Source: Candidatus Enterococcus leclercqii
GTDB taxonomy: Bacteria; Bacillota; Bacilli; Lactobacillales; Enterococcaceae
NCBI RefSeq assembly: GCF_009933135.1
Contig: NZ_MAEH01000003.1
Span: 21,576 to 85,575 of the forward strand
Direction: 5' to 3'
DNA: 64,000 bases
Shown here: piece after piece, positions 35,656 to 43,200 of the stretch
Layout of the letters: every line of letters begins with the position of its first letter
Position numbering within the stretch: position 1 is the first letter of the stretch
Program-made: the position numbers and the translations under genes
Notes under the pieces: generated by a model
Databases searched by the model: none
What the model saw: only the letters and a program-made list of their open reading frames with translations
Told to the model about the DNA's origin: nothing

Positions 35656-36057
35656 TTAATTCTTGAAACCTGCATAAATAATTTCCCACGTCTTTGGACC
35701 CTCTAATACCCAATAATAATTGTCATACTTTGTGTAAGAGTCTAAAGCTCCTTGAGCTTCCCCAGTCTTTATCGTTGAGTTCAAGAAGATTATGTTCTCT
35801 TTATTTTGATAGGAAATATTTAACATAGGTAGATAATCTATAACTAGCTGATTCGATTCTTCTTCATCGTATTCAATTGATAGTAGTTTCCCATTATCCA
35901 AATATTGGTTATATGAATTGACTACTTCGTTGACAGCAGAACTAATCTCTTCCTTTGAATATTTTTCAGAATTACCTATTTTCTCCGTTGGTTGTGAAGA
36001 ACACCCCGTGATTCCATAAGTGAAAAAAAATAGAAATGCCAATCGCGATAATTTCAT
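35656..36057 (-). CDS. Lipoprotein of unknown function (133 aa)
   Basis: The signal peptide ends in a lipobox ITGC (Cys19). The mature part has a fold rich in Asp/Glu/Tyr with no recognised domain. A minus-strand hairpin TTGGAGGATA/TATCCTCCAA followed by TTTT (35574-35601) is its terminator. The membrane gene 36081 lies directly upstream. Confidence 0.65.
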   Translation of the reverse strand: MKLSRLAFLFFFTYGITGCSSQPTEKIGNSEKYSKEEISSAVNEVVNSYNQYLDNGKLLSIEYDEEESNQLVIDYLPMLNISYQNKENIIFLNSTIKTGEAQGALDSYTKYDNYYWVLEGPKTWEIIYAGFKN

Positions 36058-36080
36058 ACTATCACTCCAATCACCAGTGT

Positions 36081-36398
36081 CTATTCGTTGTCTAAGTTTT
36101 CTTTGTTAATTAAAGTAAATTTTATTTTTGCAACATTTTCACCAATATTAATGATAACCCAAGCAAATGCAAAACCACCCACATACAGGAAGAAATTTTC
36201 CGCACGTTCTATAGCAAAATTAATCCTATATTTGGAAATAACTTCTTCAGATAATTGCAACTTAGTAACGTCCATCCCAGTAATAGTTTGAACTATAAAG
36301 TTTATGAATACTATGAATGCTATGATAAAAAATAAAACCTTTATCATTCTAAACAATACGTACTCTTTTTTGCTAATGAACGTCCACTTATAATTCAT
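36081..36398 (-). CDS. Two-TM membrane protein (105 aa)
   Basis: ATG 36398 after GGGGAAA. Hydrophobic segments at about 18-40 and 70-88, separated by a short extracytoplasmic loop. No family recognised. It overlaps no gene and probably forms a unit with the lipoprotein downstream. Confidence 0.6.
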   Translation of the reverse strand: MNYKWTFISKKEYVLFRMIKVLFFIIAFIVFINFIVQTITGMDVTKLQLSEEVISKYRINFAIERAENFFLYVGGFAFAWVIINIGENVAKIKFTLINKENLDNE

Positions 36399-36412
36399 TT
36401 AATTTCCCCATT

Positions 36413-36811
36413 CTATTTATATGTGTGTGCTACGCTATAGTACATTCCATAGGTTTTTTTTGCAGTTCCATCTTTACCATTTGGATACGATGCATTTCTA
36501 ACAGAGTATGAATGCGTGTTATATAGTGCCCCCATCCTAACTGTAGAATATTTTACCTTACGCCCATTAACTTTTGATGGAACTGTATATTTTCCACTAT
36601 GTGTTACACTATACGATGTCGTTACAGAAAACCCAACAACCGAGCTTATAAATTTGGCATCAACACCTAATGAAGCTGAATATTGAGCTGAAACACTCTT
36701 AGTCAGAGAAAGGTTAAGTTCAACTCCTGAATCACCTTGAATAGCTTGTAATCGTATTGATTGTTCTGGTGATGGCCGCAAGACTCGATATATCCTCGTA
36801 TAAGCTGACAT
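36413..36811 (-). pseudogene. 5'-truncated secreted beta-rich protein
   Basis: The frame (LNLSLTKSVSAQYSASLGVD, then VVGFSVTTSYSVTHSGKYTV...) looks like the C-terminal part of a secreted Ser/Val/Thr-rich protein, but there is no signal peptide or ribosome site; upstream it runs into sequence of another gene. The junction with the zinc protein fragment falls at about 36770-36800. Confidence 0.55.
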
Positions 36812-37047
36812 CGAGAAGCCTCAACAATTCGTCCACAATCACAACGACACTGCCAGACGACCGCGCCCTCCTTTCTCCTTTCTGTTTTTTCCTGGACAGT
36901 CAAATCACCAAATCTTTGCCCAACAAGATTCTTGTATTTCTTCCTATTTTGTTGTTCTAAATGTCCACAACTTTTCGTCCTACCATACTTAAGATTGGAA
37001 TAGATGACATCAGAGCTCCTCCCACAGGTACATAGGCAATGGCACAT
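36775..37047 (-). pseudogene. Fragment of a CxC/SCGH zinc-binding DNA-associated protein
   Basis: Encodes two copies of the pattern CxCG...SCGH, with GQRFGDLTVQEKTERRKEGA followed by WQCRCDCGRIVEASRCQLIRG, like phage and plasmid AP2/HNH-associated zinc modules. The 3' end is replaced by unrelated sequence after the second SCGH, and the 5' end lacks a clear start. Confidence 0.55.
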
Positions 37048-37144
37048 TCTGTAAATGGCAATCTTTTTTGATCAAACGCAACAGGCCTTCAATCAAGAAA
37101 CAATCCCCGTAAACCAGTTGAATCCCCGACTTATTCTCTTAATA

Positions 37145-37342
37145 GTTCTGTTGCGAAACTTCTAAACAAATGATATTCCTTCATTGTAAAGTTATGGAGA
37201 TAATTCGAGGAATCTACAAGAAAAGTCGAAAAGAGGACGATCTCTTTGGCTTTCCATTCTGTACGGAAATCAGGGTGGTACTAGGAATCTCAGCTAAAAA
37301 TAGAGCAGTATTTTTAGCTTTTAAAATTTGCAACAGAACCAT
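37145..37342. mobile_element. Internally deleted IS6-family element (about 198 bp)
   Basis: The left end GTTCTGTTGCGAAACTTCT and the right end, read on the minus strand, GGTTCTGTTGCAAATTTTAA are inverted terminal repeats of IS6/IS1216 type. The inside is too short for a transposase. It resembles a MITE-like deletion derivative. Target-site duplication was not evident. Confidence 0.6.
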
Positions 37343-37422
37343 TTGCTTGTCTATTTTTGATCATTCAATTCTCCATTCCTGGTATATTATATATCGAAGC
37401 GATCGTGCCAACTGTTCAGTTC

Positions 37423-37720
37423 TGTAGCCACAACCATTGTTCATAGATAATTTTAATATTGTTACCCGCAGCAATAAAATTTTCAGCTACTTTTCTCTTT
37501 TGTGTTCGGCTATCTGCTTCAGGAAATTATCCTACTATCCAAAGTTCCACTAATACTATTTTCAATTGCTACAGCAACTAATTCTGTGATTTTTAATTGA
37601 TCTACTTAACTTCCAGCCACAAAAAGTTGTTATACAGCTAGTTTTAGTTCTTGATCTTTTGTGAGGTTGAGTCCTTGGTAGAACACACCTTCAATTATAT
37701 TATAACCAATTAAATGGGTT
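37423..37720 (-). pseudogene. Heavily decayed gene
   Basis: The minus-strand frame reads IEGVFYQGLNLTKDQELKLA, TAA, QLFVAGS, TAA, VDQLKITELVAVAIENSISG, then after a frameshift FPEADSRTQKRKVAENFIAA and GNNIKIIYEQWLWLQN. Protein-like composition persists despite at least three lesions. The family is not recognised. Confidence 0.45.
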
Positions 37721-37772
37721 TATTACTTCCAGTATAACCGATAAAGTACCATCTAAAAATATATCTTTTACG

Positions 37773-37901
37773 TTAAAGAAAAAAGCTTCTTGCCTCACTA
37801 GCTTTAAGTACAATAGCCTTTATAACAGCGCATAGTAAGCAAAGAATCACAATAAAAAAAGTAACTAAAAATATTCCTAGTGCTATTTCTTTTATCGTCA
37901 T
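37773..37901 (-). CDS. Type I toxin-like hydrophobic peptide (42 aa)
   Basis: ATG 37901 (MTIKEIALGIFLVTFFIVIL...), one long hydrophobic helix and a basic/polar tail. The size and MTxxEA.x start fit the putative holin-like/type I toxin group. The nearest strong ribosome site (AAAGGAG) is 15 nt upstream and lies in the stem of a 13-bp hairpin (37910-37975), so translation may be repressed by structure. No antisense RNA could be placed with confidence. Confidence 0.45.
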   Translation of the reverse strand: MTIKEIALGIFLVTFFIVILCLLCAVIKAIVLKASEARSFFL

Positions 37902-37909
37902 TTGACATG

Positions 37910-37975
37910 AAAAAACTCCTTTCGATACGATGAGCGGTTGGTAGCCACTCACTAGTCTATCGAAAGGAGTTTTTT
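37910..37975. promoter_or_regulatory. Hairpin sequestering a ribosome site / bidirectional terminator
   Basis: ACTCCTTTCGATA pairs with TATCGAAAGGAGT, flanked by A- and T-runs. On the minus strand the 3' arm contains AAAGGAG in front of the small peptide; on either strand it could also terminate transcription. Confidence 0.6.
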
Positions 37976-38072
37976 ATCGCTAAAGCTACTTCATCCACGC
38001 GTAGAAACGCGTGGTTTTCTTGTTTCGCACGCTTTACGCACGAAACCGACTAAAATCATTAACAATAACGAA

Positions 38073-38110
38073 AGCACTATTTGAAATATTTATCAAATAG
38101 TGCTCTCGTT
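38073..38110 (-). terminator. Terminator of the lipase gene
   Basis: Minus strand AGCACTATTTGA pairs with TCAAATAGTGCT, followed by TTCGTTATT. It starts 10-15 bases after the stop of the 38121-39131 gene. Confidence 0.65.
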
Positions 38111-38120
38111 ACAAATTATT

Positions 38121-39131
38121 CTACTGAACGGTGTCTAGACTATCTTTAGGTTCAGCCGACTCAATTGGTGCGTCACCAGCATGGGCTGGTTTGGTACCAT
38201 ATTTCTCGGTTAATTCCAAGCCCTCAATTTCAAGTGCTGGATAATATTTCTCATTAGCAGCATTGAGATCTACATTTTGAGTTGATCCATCGTTAAGGAA
38301 GGCTTTAGCTAACTCATAGATTCCATTATCTGCCATTTCTCCAACATGGGAAATGACTGAATCAGGTTTATTGTAAAATTCTTGAGGAATAATAGTCTCT
38401 CCCTCCGTGCCTTCTGGTAGAGTCGCAAGAGACTTAACATCATCTGATGTTGTCAATTCATCATTCTTCGAGATTACTGACAAGTAATTGATCCCATTTG
38501 GAAATGCTGACGAATTAATTCTTGCTAAGAAGTCTGAACCTCGTGTCGCTTGTCTGATAGCAGGTACTAATGGTATAAAATCAGGAATTACTGGCAATCC
38601 TTGGAATGGTGCTCCTAAAGCAACGTAAGTTTCAACATTTTTAGACATAAATGTTGGACGATAATGTAATGCCCATGCTGTTGCTAAGTTCCCCATACTA
38701 TGCGCAACAATAGATACTTTATGATCTGGGTATTTATCTTTAAGCAACCAGACAGCAGCGGCCACAAATTTGCCAGAATATTGTAAGTCAGTTGTGTTCC
38801 GACTAGGTAAAGTGATTGTCGCTGGAACGAAGCCATCTTTAGGTAGTTGTGCAGCATATGACCACGACCAAGCTCCAAAGCCTGTATTATCCTTACCGTT
38901 TACTAATAATACAATTTCATCACTGTTATTGAGTAATTCTGAATCAGGATATAGCCAAAGACTATTTTCAACAATTTCTTTATCGACATTCTTAAAATCA
39001 AGATCTGTTTCGAATGATTTTGAACTAGCATACACGTTCTCTTTAGAATTCTTATTCTCTACAAAAATTGTGCCAACTCCAATTACCGCAGCGACTAAAC
39101 AAACTAAGCCAACCTTTTTACCCATCCTCAT
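38121..39131 (-). CDS. Secreted alpha/beta-hydrolase, lipase-like
   Basis: 336 aa with an N-terminal signal peptide (about 1-35). The nucleophile motif is AHSMG (Ser145), and VLLVNGKDNTGFGAW corresponds to the oxyanion loop. The overall pattern is that of secreted class-2-type lipases, which cleave triglyceride or phospholipid esters. Two bases separate it from the esterase gene upstream, so lipase, esterase and MFS transporter form an operon, divergent in theme from the surrounding plasmid genes and probably recent cargo. Confidence 0.82.
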   Translation of the reverse strand: MRMGKKVGLVCLVAAVIGVGTIFVENKNSKENVYASSKSFETDLDFKNVDKEIVENSLWLYPDSELLNNSDEIVLLVNGKDNTGFGAWSWSYAAQLPKDGFVPATITLPSRNTTDLQYSGKFVAAAVWLLKDKYPDHKVSIVAHSMGNLATAWALHYRPTFMSKNVETYVALGAPFQGLPVIPDFIPLVPAIRQATRGSDFLARINSSAFPNGINYLSVISKNDELTTSDDVKSLATLPEGTEGETIIPQEFYNKPDSVISHVGEMADNGIYELAKAFLNDGSTQNVDLNAANEKYYPALEIEGLELTEKYGTKPAHAGDAPIESAEPKDSLDTVQ

Positions 39132-39133
39132 TT

Positions 39134-40132
39134 TTATTCTCCCTCTTTAATAAAACCTATAGCTTCTACTACACCCTTTTCCGCTTCATCATAAACACCA
39201 ATTTTGTCCATAAAGGCGTGAATCATTCCTGGATATACACTTAAGGAACCATTTGTCTCTGCTTTACTCAATTCATTGACAAAAGCCTCGACTTGTAACC
39301 GTAATGGATCAAATTCACCAATGATTACTTTTATAGGTGGCAACTTTGCTAACTCTTCATCAGCTGCATAAAATGGTGAAATTAAACTATTAGAGCGATC
39401 AACTTCGCTCCCACAATACCAATCTTCAACTTGGGATTCTAACTTTGAAAAACCGATAATATAGTCTCTTATCATTTTAGTTTCATCATCATCTTTTGCC
39501 TGTATGGATGAAACTTCCCAAAAATCACCTTTACCCTTTGAAGTTAAGTCAACAACTGGATAGTAGGAGATAATTTTTTTGATGTAGTTTGTTCCAAATA
39601 CTGATGAATCCAAAATTGAAGTAGTGATTGCTAAATTACCTCCCGCAGAATCACCTGCAACAAAAATTTGATCTCCTAAAACATTGAATATCTGACCTTC
39701 GGTGGCGATTGTTTCGACTACTTCAAAACAATCCATCAAGCCAGCTGGGAATGGATGTTCTGGACTCAAAAGATACCCTACAGAAACCACAGCCATATCT
39801 GATCTATCTGCAAATGTACGACAAATCTGTTCGACATTCTGAATTGATCCTCCAAAAAATCCTCCCCCATGATAATATACTAATACCGGGATTACCTCGT
39901 TAACTAAAGTCTTTTTTCGATAGAGACGAACAGGAATATGACCTTTAAGTACCTTATCTTTAATAACTAATTCATTAGTTGTAATATTCTTTGCTGCCCA
40001 ACCCATTCCATCTCTCATCTGCACAATTGTCGGTGACTCGTTTTCCTCATCTGGCTCGATAGTAGTTCGTGATAATTCAGATCTGCTGCCCGATGTCAAT
40101 TTTTGATTTAGCTTTACGTTTTCAATTCTCAT
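39134..40132 (-). CDS. Alpha/beta-hydrolase fold-3 esterase (HSL family)
   Basis: 332 aa. HGGG (88-91) is the oxyanion-hole motif and GDSAG (160-164) the nucleophile elbow of hormone-sensitive-lipase-type esterases. It overlaps the MFS gene by one base. It probably hydrolyses short-chain or aryl esters that the transporter or lipase delivers; substrate unknown. Confidence 0.88.
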   Translation of the reverse strand: MRIENVKLNQKLTSGSRSELSRTTIEPDEENESPTIVQMRDGMGWAAKNITTNELVIKDKVLKGHIPVRLYRKKTLVNEVIPVLVYYHGGGFFGGSIQNVEQICRTFADRSDMAVVSVGYLLSPEHPFPAGLMDCFEVVETIATEGQIFNVLGDQIFVAGDSAGGNLAITTSILDSSVFGTNYIKKIISYYPVVDLTSKGKGDFWEVSSIQAKDDDETKMIRDYIIGFSKLESQVEDWYCGSEVDRSNSLISPFYAADEELAKLPPIKVIIGEFDPLRLQVEAFVNELSKAETNGSLSVYPGMIHAFMDKIGVYDEAEKGVVEAIGFIKEGE

Positions 40133-41304
40133 TATTCAGTCACCTTCTTTGCCTTTTTTGATTGTATTTGAATCGCTAGGTAGTACACAATTGCACCTAC
40201 TACCAACAACACTCCAGCTAATCTAAATGTATTAGATGTAGTAGTGATTCTAGCAATATTACTTATTTCTGAAATAACAGTAGGATTCAGGAATACTCCT
40301 AAATTTATTCCAATCAGCAAACAAGTTGAAGCTAAATTTTGAGAAGCTGTATTGCTTATTTCCGCTACTTCACTAAATATTGTTGGATTAATCAATCCTT
40401 GGAAGAATCCAATTGCAATGACTAGCAATATTACGACAAAAATATTATTAGTTATACTCAAGCAACCAAGTGCGATACCCAGAAATGCTACAGCAACGGG
40501 GCCCGTAAACTCTTTCAAACTTTGCTTAACTTTGCCAAAGATAACTCCACTAAAAAAACCACATGCCGTTAGAACTGCTAAACATAAGCTTGCTTGCGCT
40601 GGTGATCCAATACCAATTTCTACAAATAATGAAGCTAACTTAAATATTGCAGTCATAAATAGAGCATATACAAAAAACATGTACACCGAATAAAATATAA
40701 CTGCTCCCTTAATAGTTGCTTTTTCAACTACAACGCTTTGATCTAATGTTTGTTTATCACTAGGAATAAATAATCCAAAAAGAACAATCGGGAGAAGAGC
40801 AAGTAGATAGACTAGATAGCTAAAGTGCCAATTAAATTGGAGTAACCAACCCGCTAATAAACTAAAAATTGTGCTTCCTAGAGCAGTTAAGGCAGCCTGA
40901 TATCCAAGTAGTCGATTTCTCTCTTCACCCTCATAATACTTAGTGATTAATGAATAGGCTAAAGCGTTAAATAGACCGATACCACTTCCGAGCAGAAATC
41001 TCGATACGAGTAAAATATTATAGTTTGTTGTAAATACTGGTGTAACTCCAGCTAATAAGGAAATTGTTAGCCCCAAGAGAACAGTAGTTTTGTCACTAAT
41101 TATACGTGTAATCATAGGGGCTAATAATACAAATAAAAAAATACCAAAGTTTGGGACAGACATAAGTAATTCAATCGAACCAGAGTCTCTATTGGGAAAG
41201 GATTGAAGTATATCTGGTACTGTAGCTGATACGGCAGGGGCAACCATACAGATTAATGAAATAGATAAGATAGAAAGTTTGAATATTGGTTTATTCTTAC
41301 TCAT
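40132..41304 (-). CDS. MFS transporter
   Basis: 390 aa from ATG 41304 (MSKNKPIFKLSIL), with GGAGG upstream. About twelve hydrophobic segments, with MFS loop 2-3 residues (MITRIISDKTTVLLGL) and a long sugar/drug-porter-like layout. First gene of the esterase/lipase operon. The AraC gene upstream (41419) probably controls it. Substrate unknown. Confidence 0.87.
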   Translation of the reverse strand: MSKNKPIFKLSILSISLICMVAPAVSATVPDILQSFPNRDSGSIELLMSVPNFGIFLFVLLAPMITRIISDKTTVLLGLTISLLAGVTPVFTTNYNILLVSRFLLGSGIGLFNALAYSLITKYYEGEERNRLLGYQAALTALGSTIFSLLAGWLLQFNWHFSYLVYLLALLPIVLFGLFIPSDKQTLDQSVVVEKATIKGAVIFYSVYMFFVYALFMTAIFKLASLFVEIGIGSPAQASLCLAVLTACGFFSGVIFGKVKQSLKEFTGPVAVAFLGIALGCLSITNNIFVVILLVIAIGFFQGLINPTIFSEVAEISNTASQNLASTCLLIGINLGVFLNPTVISEISNIARITTTSNTFRLAGVLLVVGAIVYYLAIQIQSKKAKKVTE

Positions 41305-41418
41305 GTTGAAAACCTCCACTTATTTTAGATAGCGCTTTCTATATAAGAATCATATCGTATAGCGCTACCAAAAATAAGATGTATTACTGATGAGTATTAC
41401 GGCATATACTGACATTTG

Positions 41419-42354
41419 CTATTTTCTAAAAGATTTTGCTGTCTGTTTGTAATGTAGCTTCAGTGTCTTATTCAGCGCCTTTGTACTAGCGAAACCTGTT
41501 TTTAAAGCAATATCTTCAATCGTTTGATCGGTATCTCGTATTAATTGAATAGCATAATAGCTTCTTATTAGTTCAAGATAGTTTATAACTGATACACCTA
41601 CTTTACCTTTAAAATACCGAGATAGATATCCTTCAGATATATAGAACTGCTCAGAAATCGTAGATATAGTGAGTCTTTCGAAGTAGTTTTTGTGAACAAA
41701 ATCAAGTATTTGATAAATTTTCTCATCTAAAAGTCTACTGTAATTTTCGGTATATTCTGTTGAAAAATTTGAAGCATAAATCCCTAGGCTCTTTAACAAA
41801 GAAGCCGTAATAAGTACATTATTTATTGGTGTTACAGGCATTTTCACCAAGTTAAAAATTGAATTAAGTTCATTAATTAACTGGTGGTAAACCTCCCCTG
41901 AGATATTATTAGGTGAAATTTTTGTCTGACTAATTCTATACCTATCCAATTCTGGAAAATATTTTTCAACAAATGGTTGTGGGAATACAATTGTCAATAC
42001 TCCTTCAGGATATGAGGTTTCCTTTAAGTTTCTTACGCCATGTATCTCAAAAGGATTTACATAAACAATTTCTCCCTCTTCCACAATATAGCTATTACCT
42101 TCAATAAAGTAGCTATCTATCCTCCCCTTTTTAGCATATGTAATCTCAATTTCCTTATGCCAATGACGAAGTATTTGAACATCTTCTGCTTTTTGGATTA
42201 TAAAAATTGCAGGGAAATTACTATTCTCTAAAAACCTTTCAAGCTTGTAATGCAACACGACCACACCTTCCATATTTAAAAGACAGTGTTTAAGTAAAAT
42301 ATTTAATTTTTGCATTATTCTTCGGATTCGGCGCATTTCTTCCCTCTTATCCAT
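41419..42354 (-). CDS. AraC-family regulator with captured N-terminus
   Basis: 311 aa. An N-terminal cupin sensing domain (HWHKEIEITYAKKGRIDSYF, EIVYVNPFEIHGV) and a C-terminal double HTH (LTISTISEQFYISEGYLSRYFKGKVG, TIEDIALKTGFASTKALNKTLK). The first 14 residues (MDKREEMRRIRRIM) match the start of the 109-aa operon protein (MEAREEKRRIRKKM), and the ribosome site is that gene's, so the regulator appears fused to a captured start. Its native start may be an internal ATG such as MEGVVVLHYKLERF. Likely regulator of the adjacent transporter/esterase/lipase genes. Confidence 0.87.
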   Translation of the reverse strand: MDKREEMRRIRRIMQKLNILLKHCLLNMEGVVVLHYKLERFLENSNFPAIFIIQKAEDVQILRHWHKEIEITYAKKGRIDSYFIEGNSYIVEEGEIVYVNPFEIHGVRNLKETSYPEGVLTIVFPQPFVEKYFPELDRYRISQTKISPNNISGEVYHQLINELNSIFNLVKMPVTPINNVLITASLLKSLGIYASNFSTEYTENYSRLLDEKIYQILDFVHKNYFERLTISTISEQFYISEGYLSRYFKGKVGVSVINYLELIRSYYAIQLIRDTDQTIEDIALKTGFASTKALNKTLKLHYKQTAKSFRK

Positions 42355-42396
42355 TTTATCACCACCCCCTCCTTTTAAACGGTGAGCGGCTGCCTA

Positions 42397-42744
42397 TTAG
42401 ATCAGTTTGAAAATCACACCTTTTGCCAGTCCTCGTGTAACTGGTTCCCCTGTTTTCAAGCTACGTTCAATCGTATTTTTTAAACAGTCGAATTGTATGG
42501 CAGCTTCCCCGACATTTCTCACTTTTCCGACTAAACCATCCGGGTAGAGGATCTTAACCTGGCGTTCCTTTCCATTGCTTGGTCGGCTGGTAATATCATC
42601 CATTGTTGCAATAACTTGCCGAACCTGCTCAACTTTTTCTTCACAATCTTTCCAGCTATCATCATTCCCCATAATAGCTAAGATTTTCTTCCGTAGTAAT
42701 CGCTTTTGTCTCTTTTCATTCACTTGATTTGACAATTCAAGCAA
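42397..42744 (-). CDS. NUMOD1-like HTH protein, partial operon copy 3 (115 aa)
   Basis: Third homologue of the 108-aa protein (28487 and 49846), using the same TTG start context (GAGGTGATTTTTATTG) with a 7-residue N-terminal insertion (LELSNQV). HTH-like module VRNVGEAAIQFDCLKNTIERSLK. Upstream only the last codons of the 142-aa gene remain (to about 42785), and downstream the 109-aa gene is cut after about 14 codons by the AraC cargo. Confidence 0.7.
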   Translation of the reverse strand: MLELSNQVNEKRQKRLLRKKILAIMGNDDSWKDCEEKVEQVRQVIATMDDITSRPSNGKERQVKILYPDGLVGKVRNVGEAAIQFDCLKNTIERSLKTGEPVTRGLAKGVIFKLI

Positions 42745-43200
42745 TAAAAATCACCTCAGCTCACCCATTTAAATAAGTAATCAACCACGTTGCATACCAA
42801 TCATCGCAGTGCACGGTCGGGTTCAATTTCAGCAGGCTCGGAAACTGACCCCGACGTACAGATTTTACCGTTTGAATGAATTACTGCCAGTTTGAAGTCA
42901 ATAGGACCAACCCAACGAGAAATTTCCGCTGCCTTTCAAGTGACTTCGGCCGGCGGTTGTACGCCGGGGTCAGGTTGGAGAGCATTCTGAAACTTTTCGG
43001 CACTCGACCGATTACTTTAATTCCAGTCCAGATGAAATACTAGGATCGTACCTTTTCTATTATACCTCTCTAACCATTGGCTCACACATTCAACGTGTGG
43101 GCCTTTTTCTTTTCCGTCAAACTTCTACCAACATTGAAAACATAACCTGAGATACAAAAATTAGATGCATACGTCTTCTTTAAAAACTTTGCAACACAAT
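42745..43200. other. Junction region between operon remnant and PTS genes
   Basis: Holds the 3' stump of the 142-aa gene (about 42776-42790) and a decayed minus-strand frame (AAEISRWVGPIDFKLAVIHS, then NGKICTSGSVSEPAEIE, about 42815-42935). There is also a hairpin CCGGCG/CGCCGG, a plus-strand terminator GGCTCACAC/GTGTGGGCC with T-run (43079-43108) and an IS6-like end AAAACTTTGCAACACAA at about 43181. Confidence 0.55.

Noticed and set aside
36703..36775. Reading the zinc-module frame through to 36703 as an intact gene
   Set aside because: The C-terminal part after the last SCGH overlaps another frame and has unrelated composition, so it was treated as a junction artefact.
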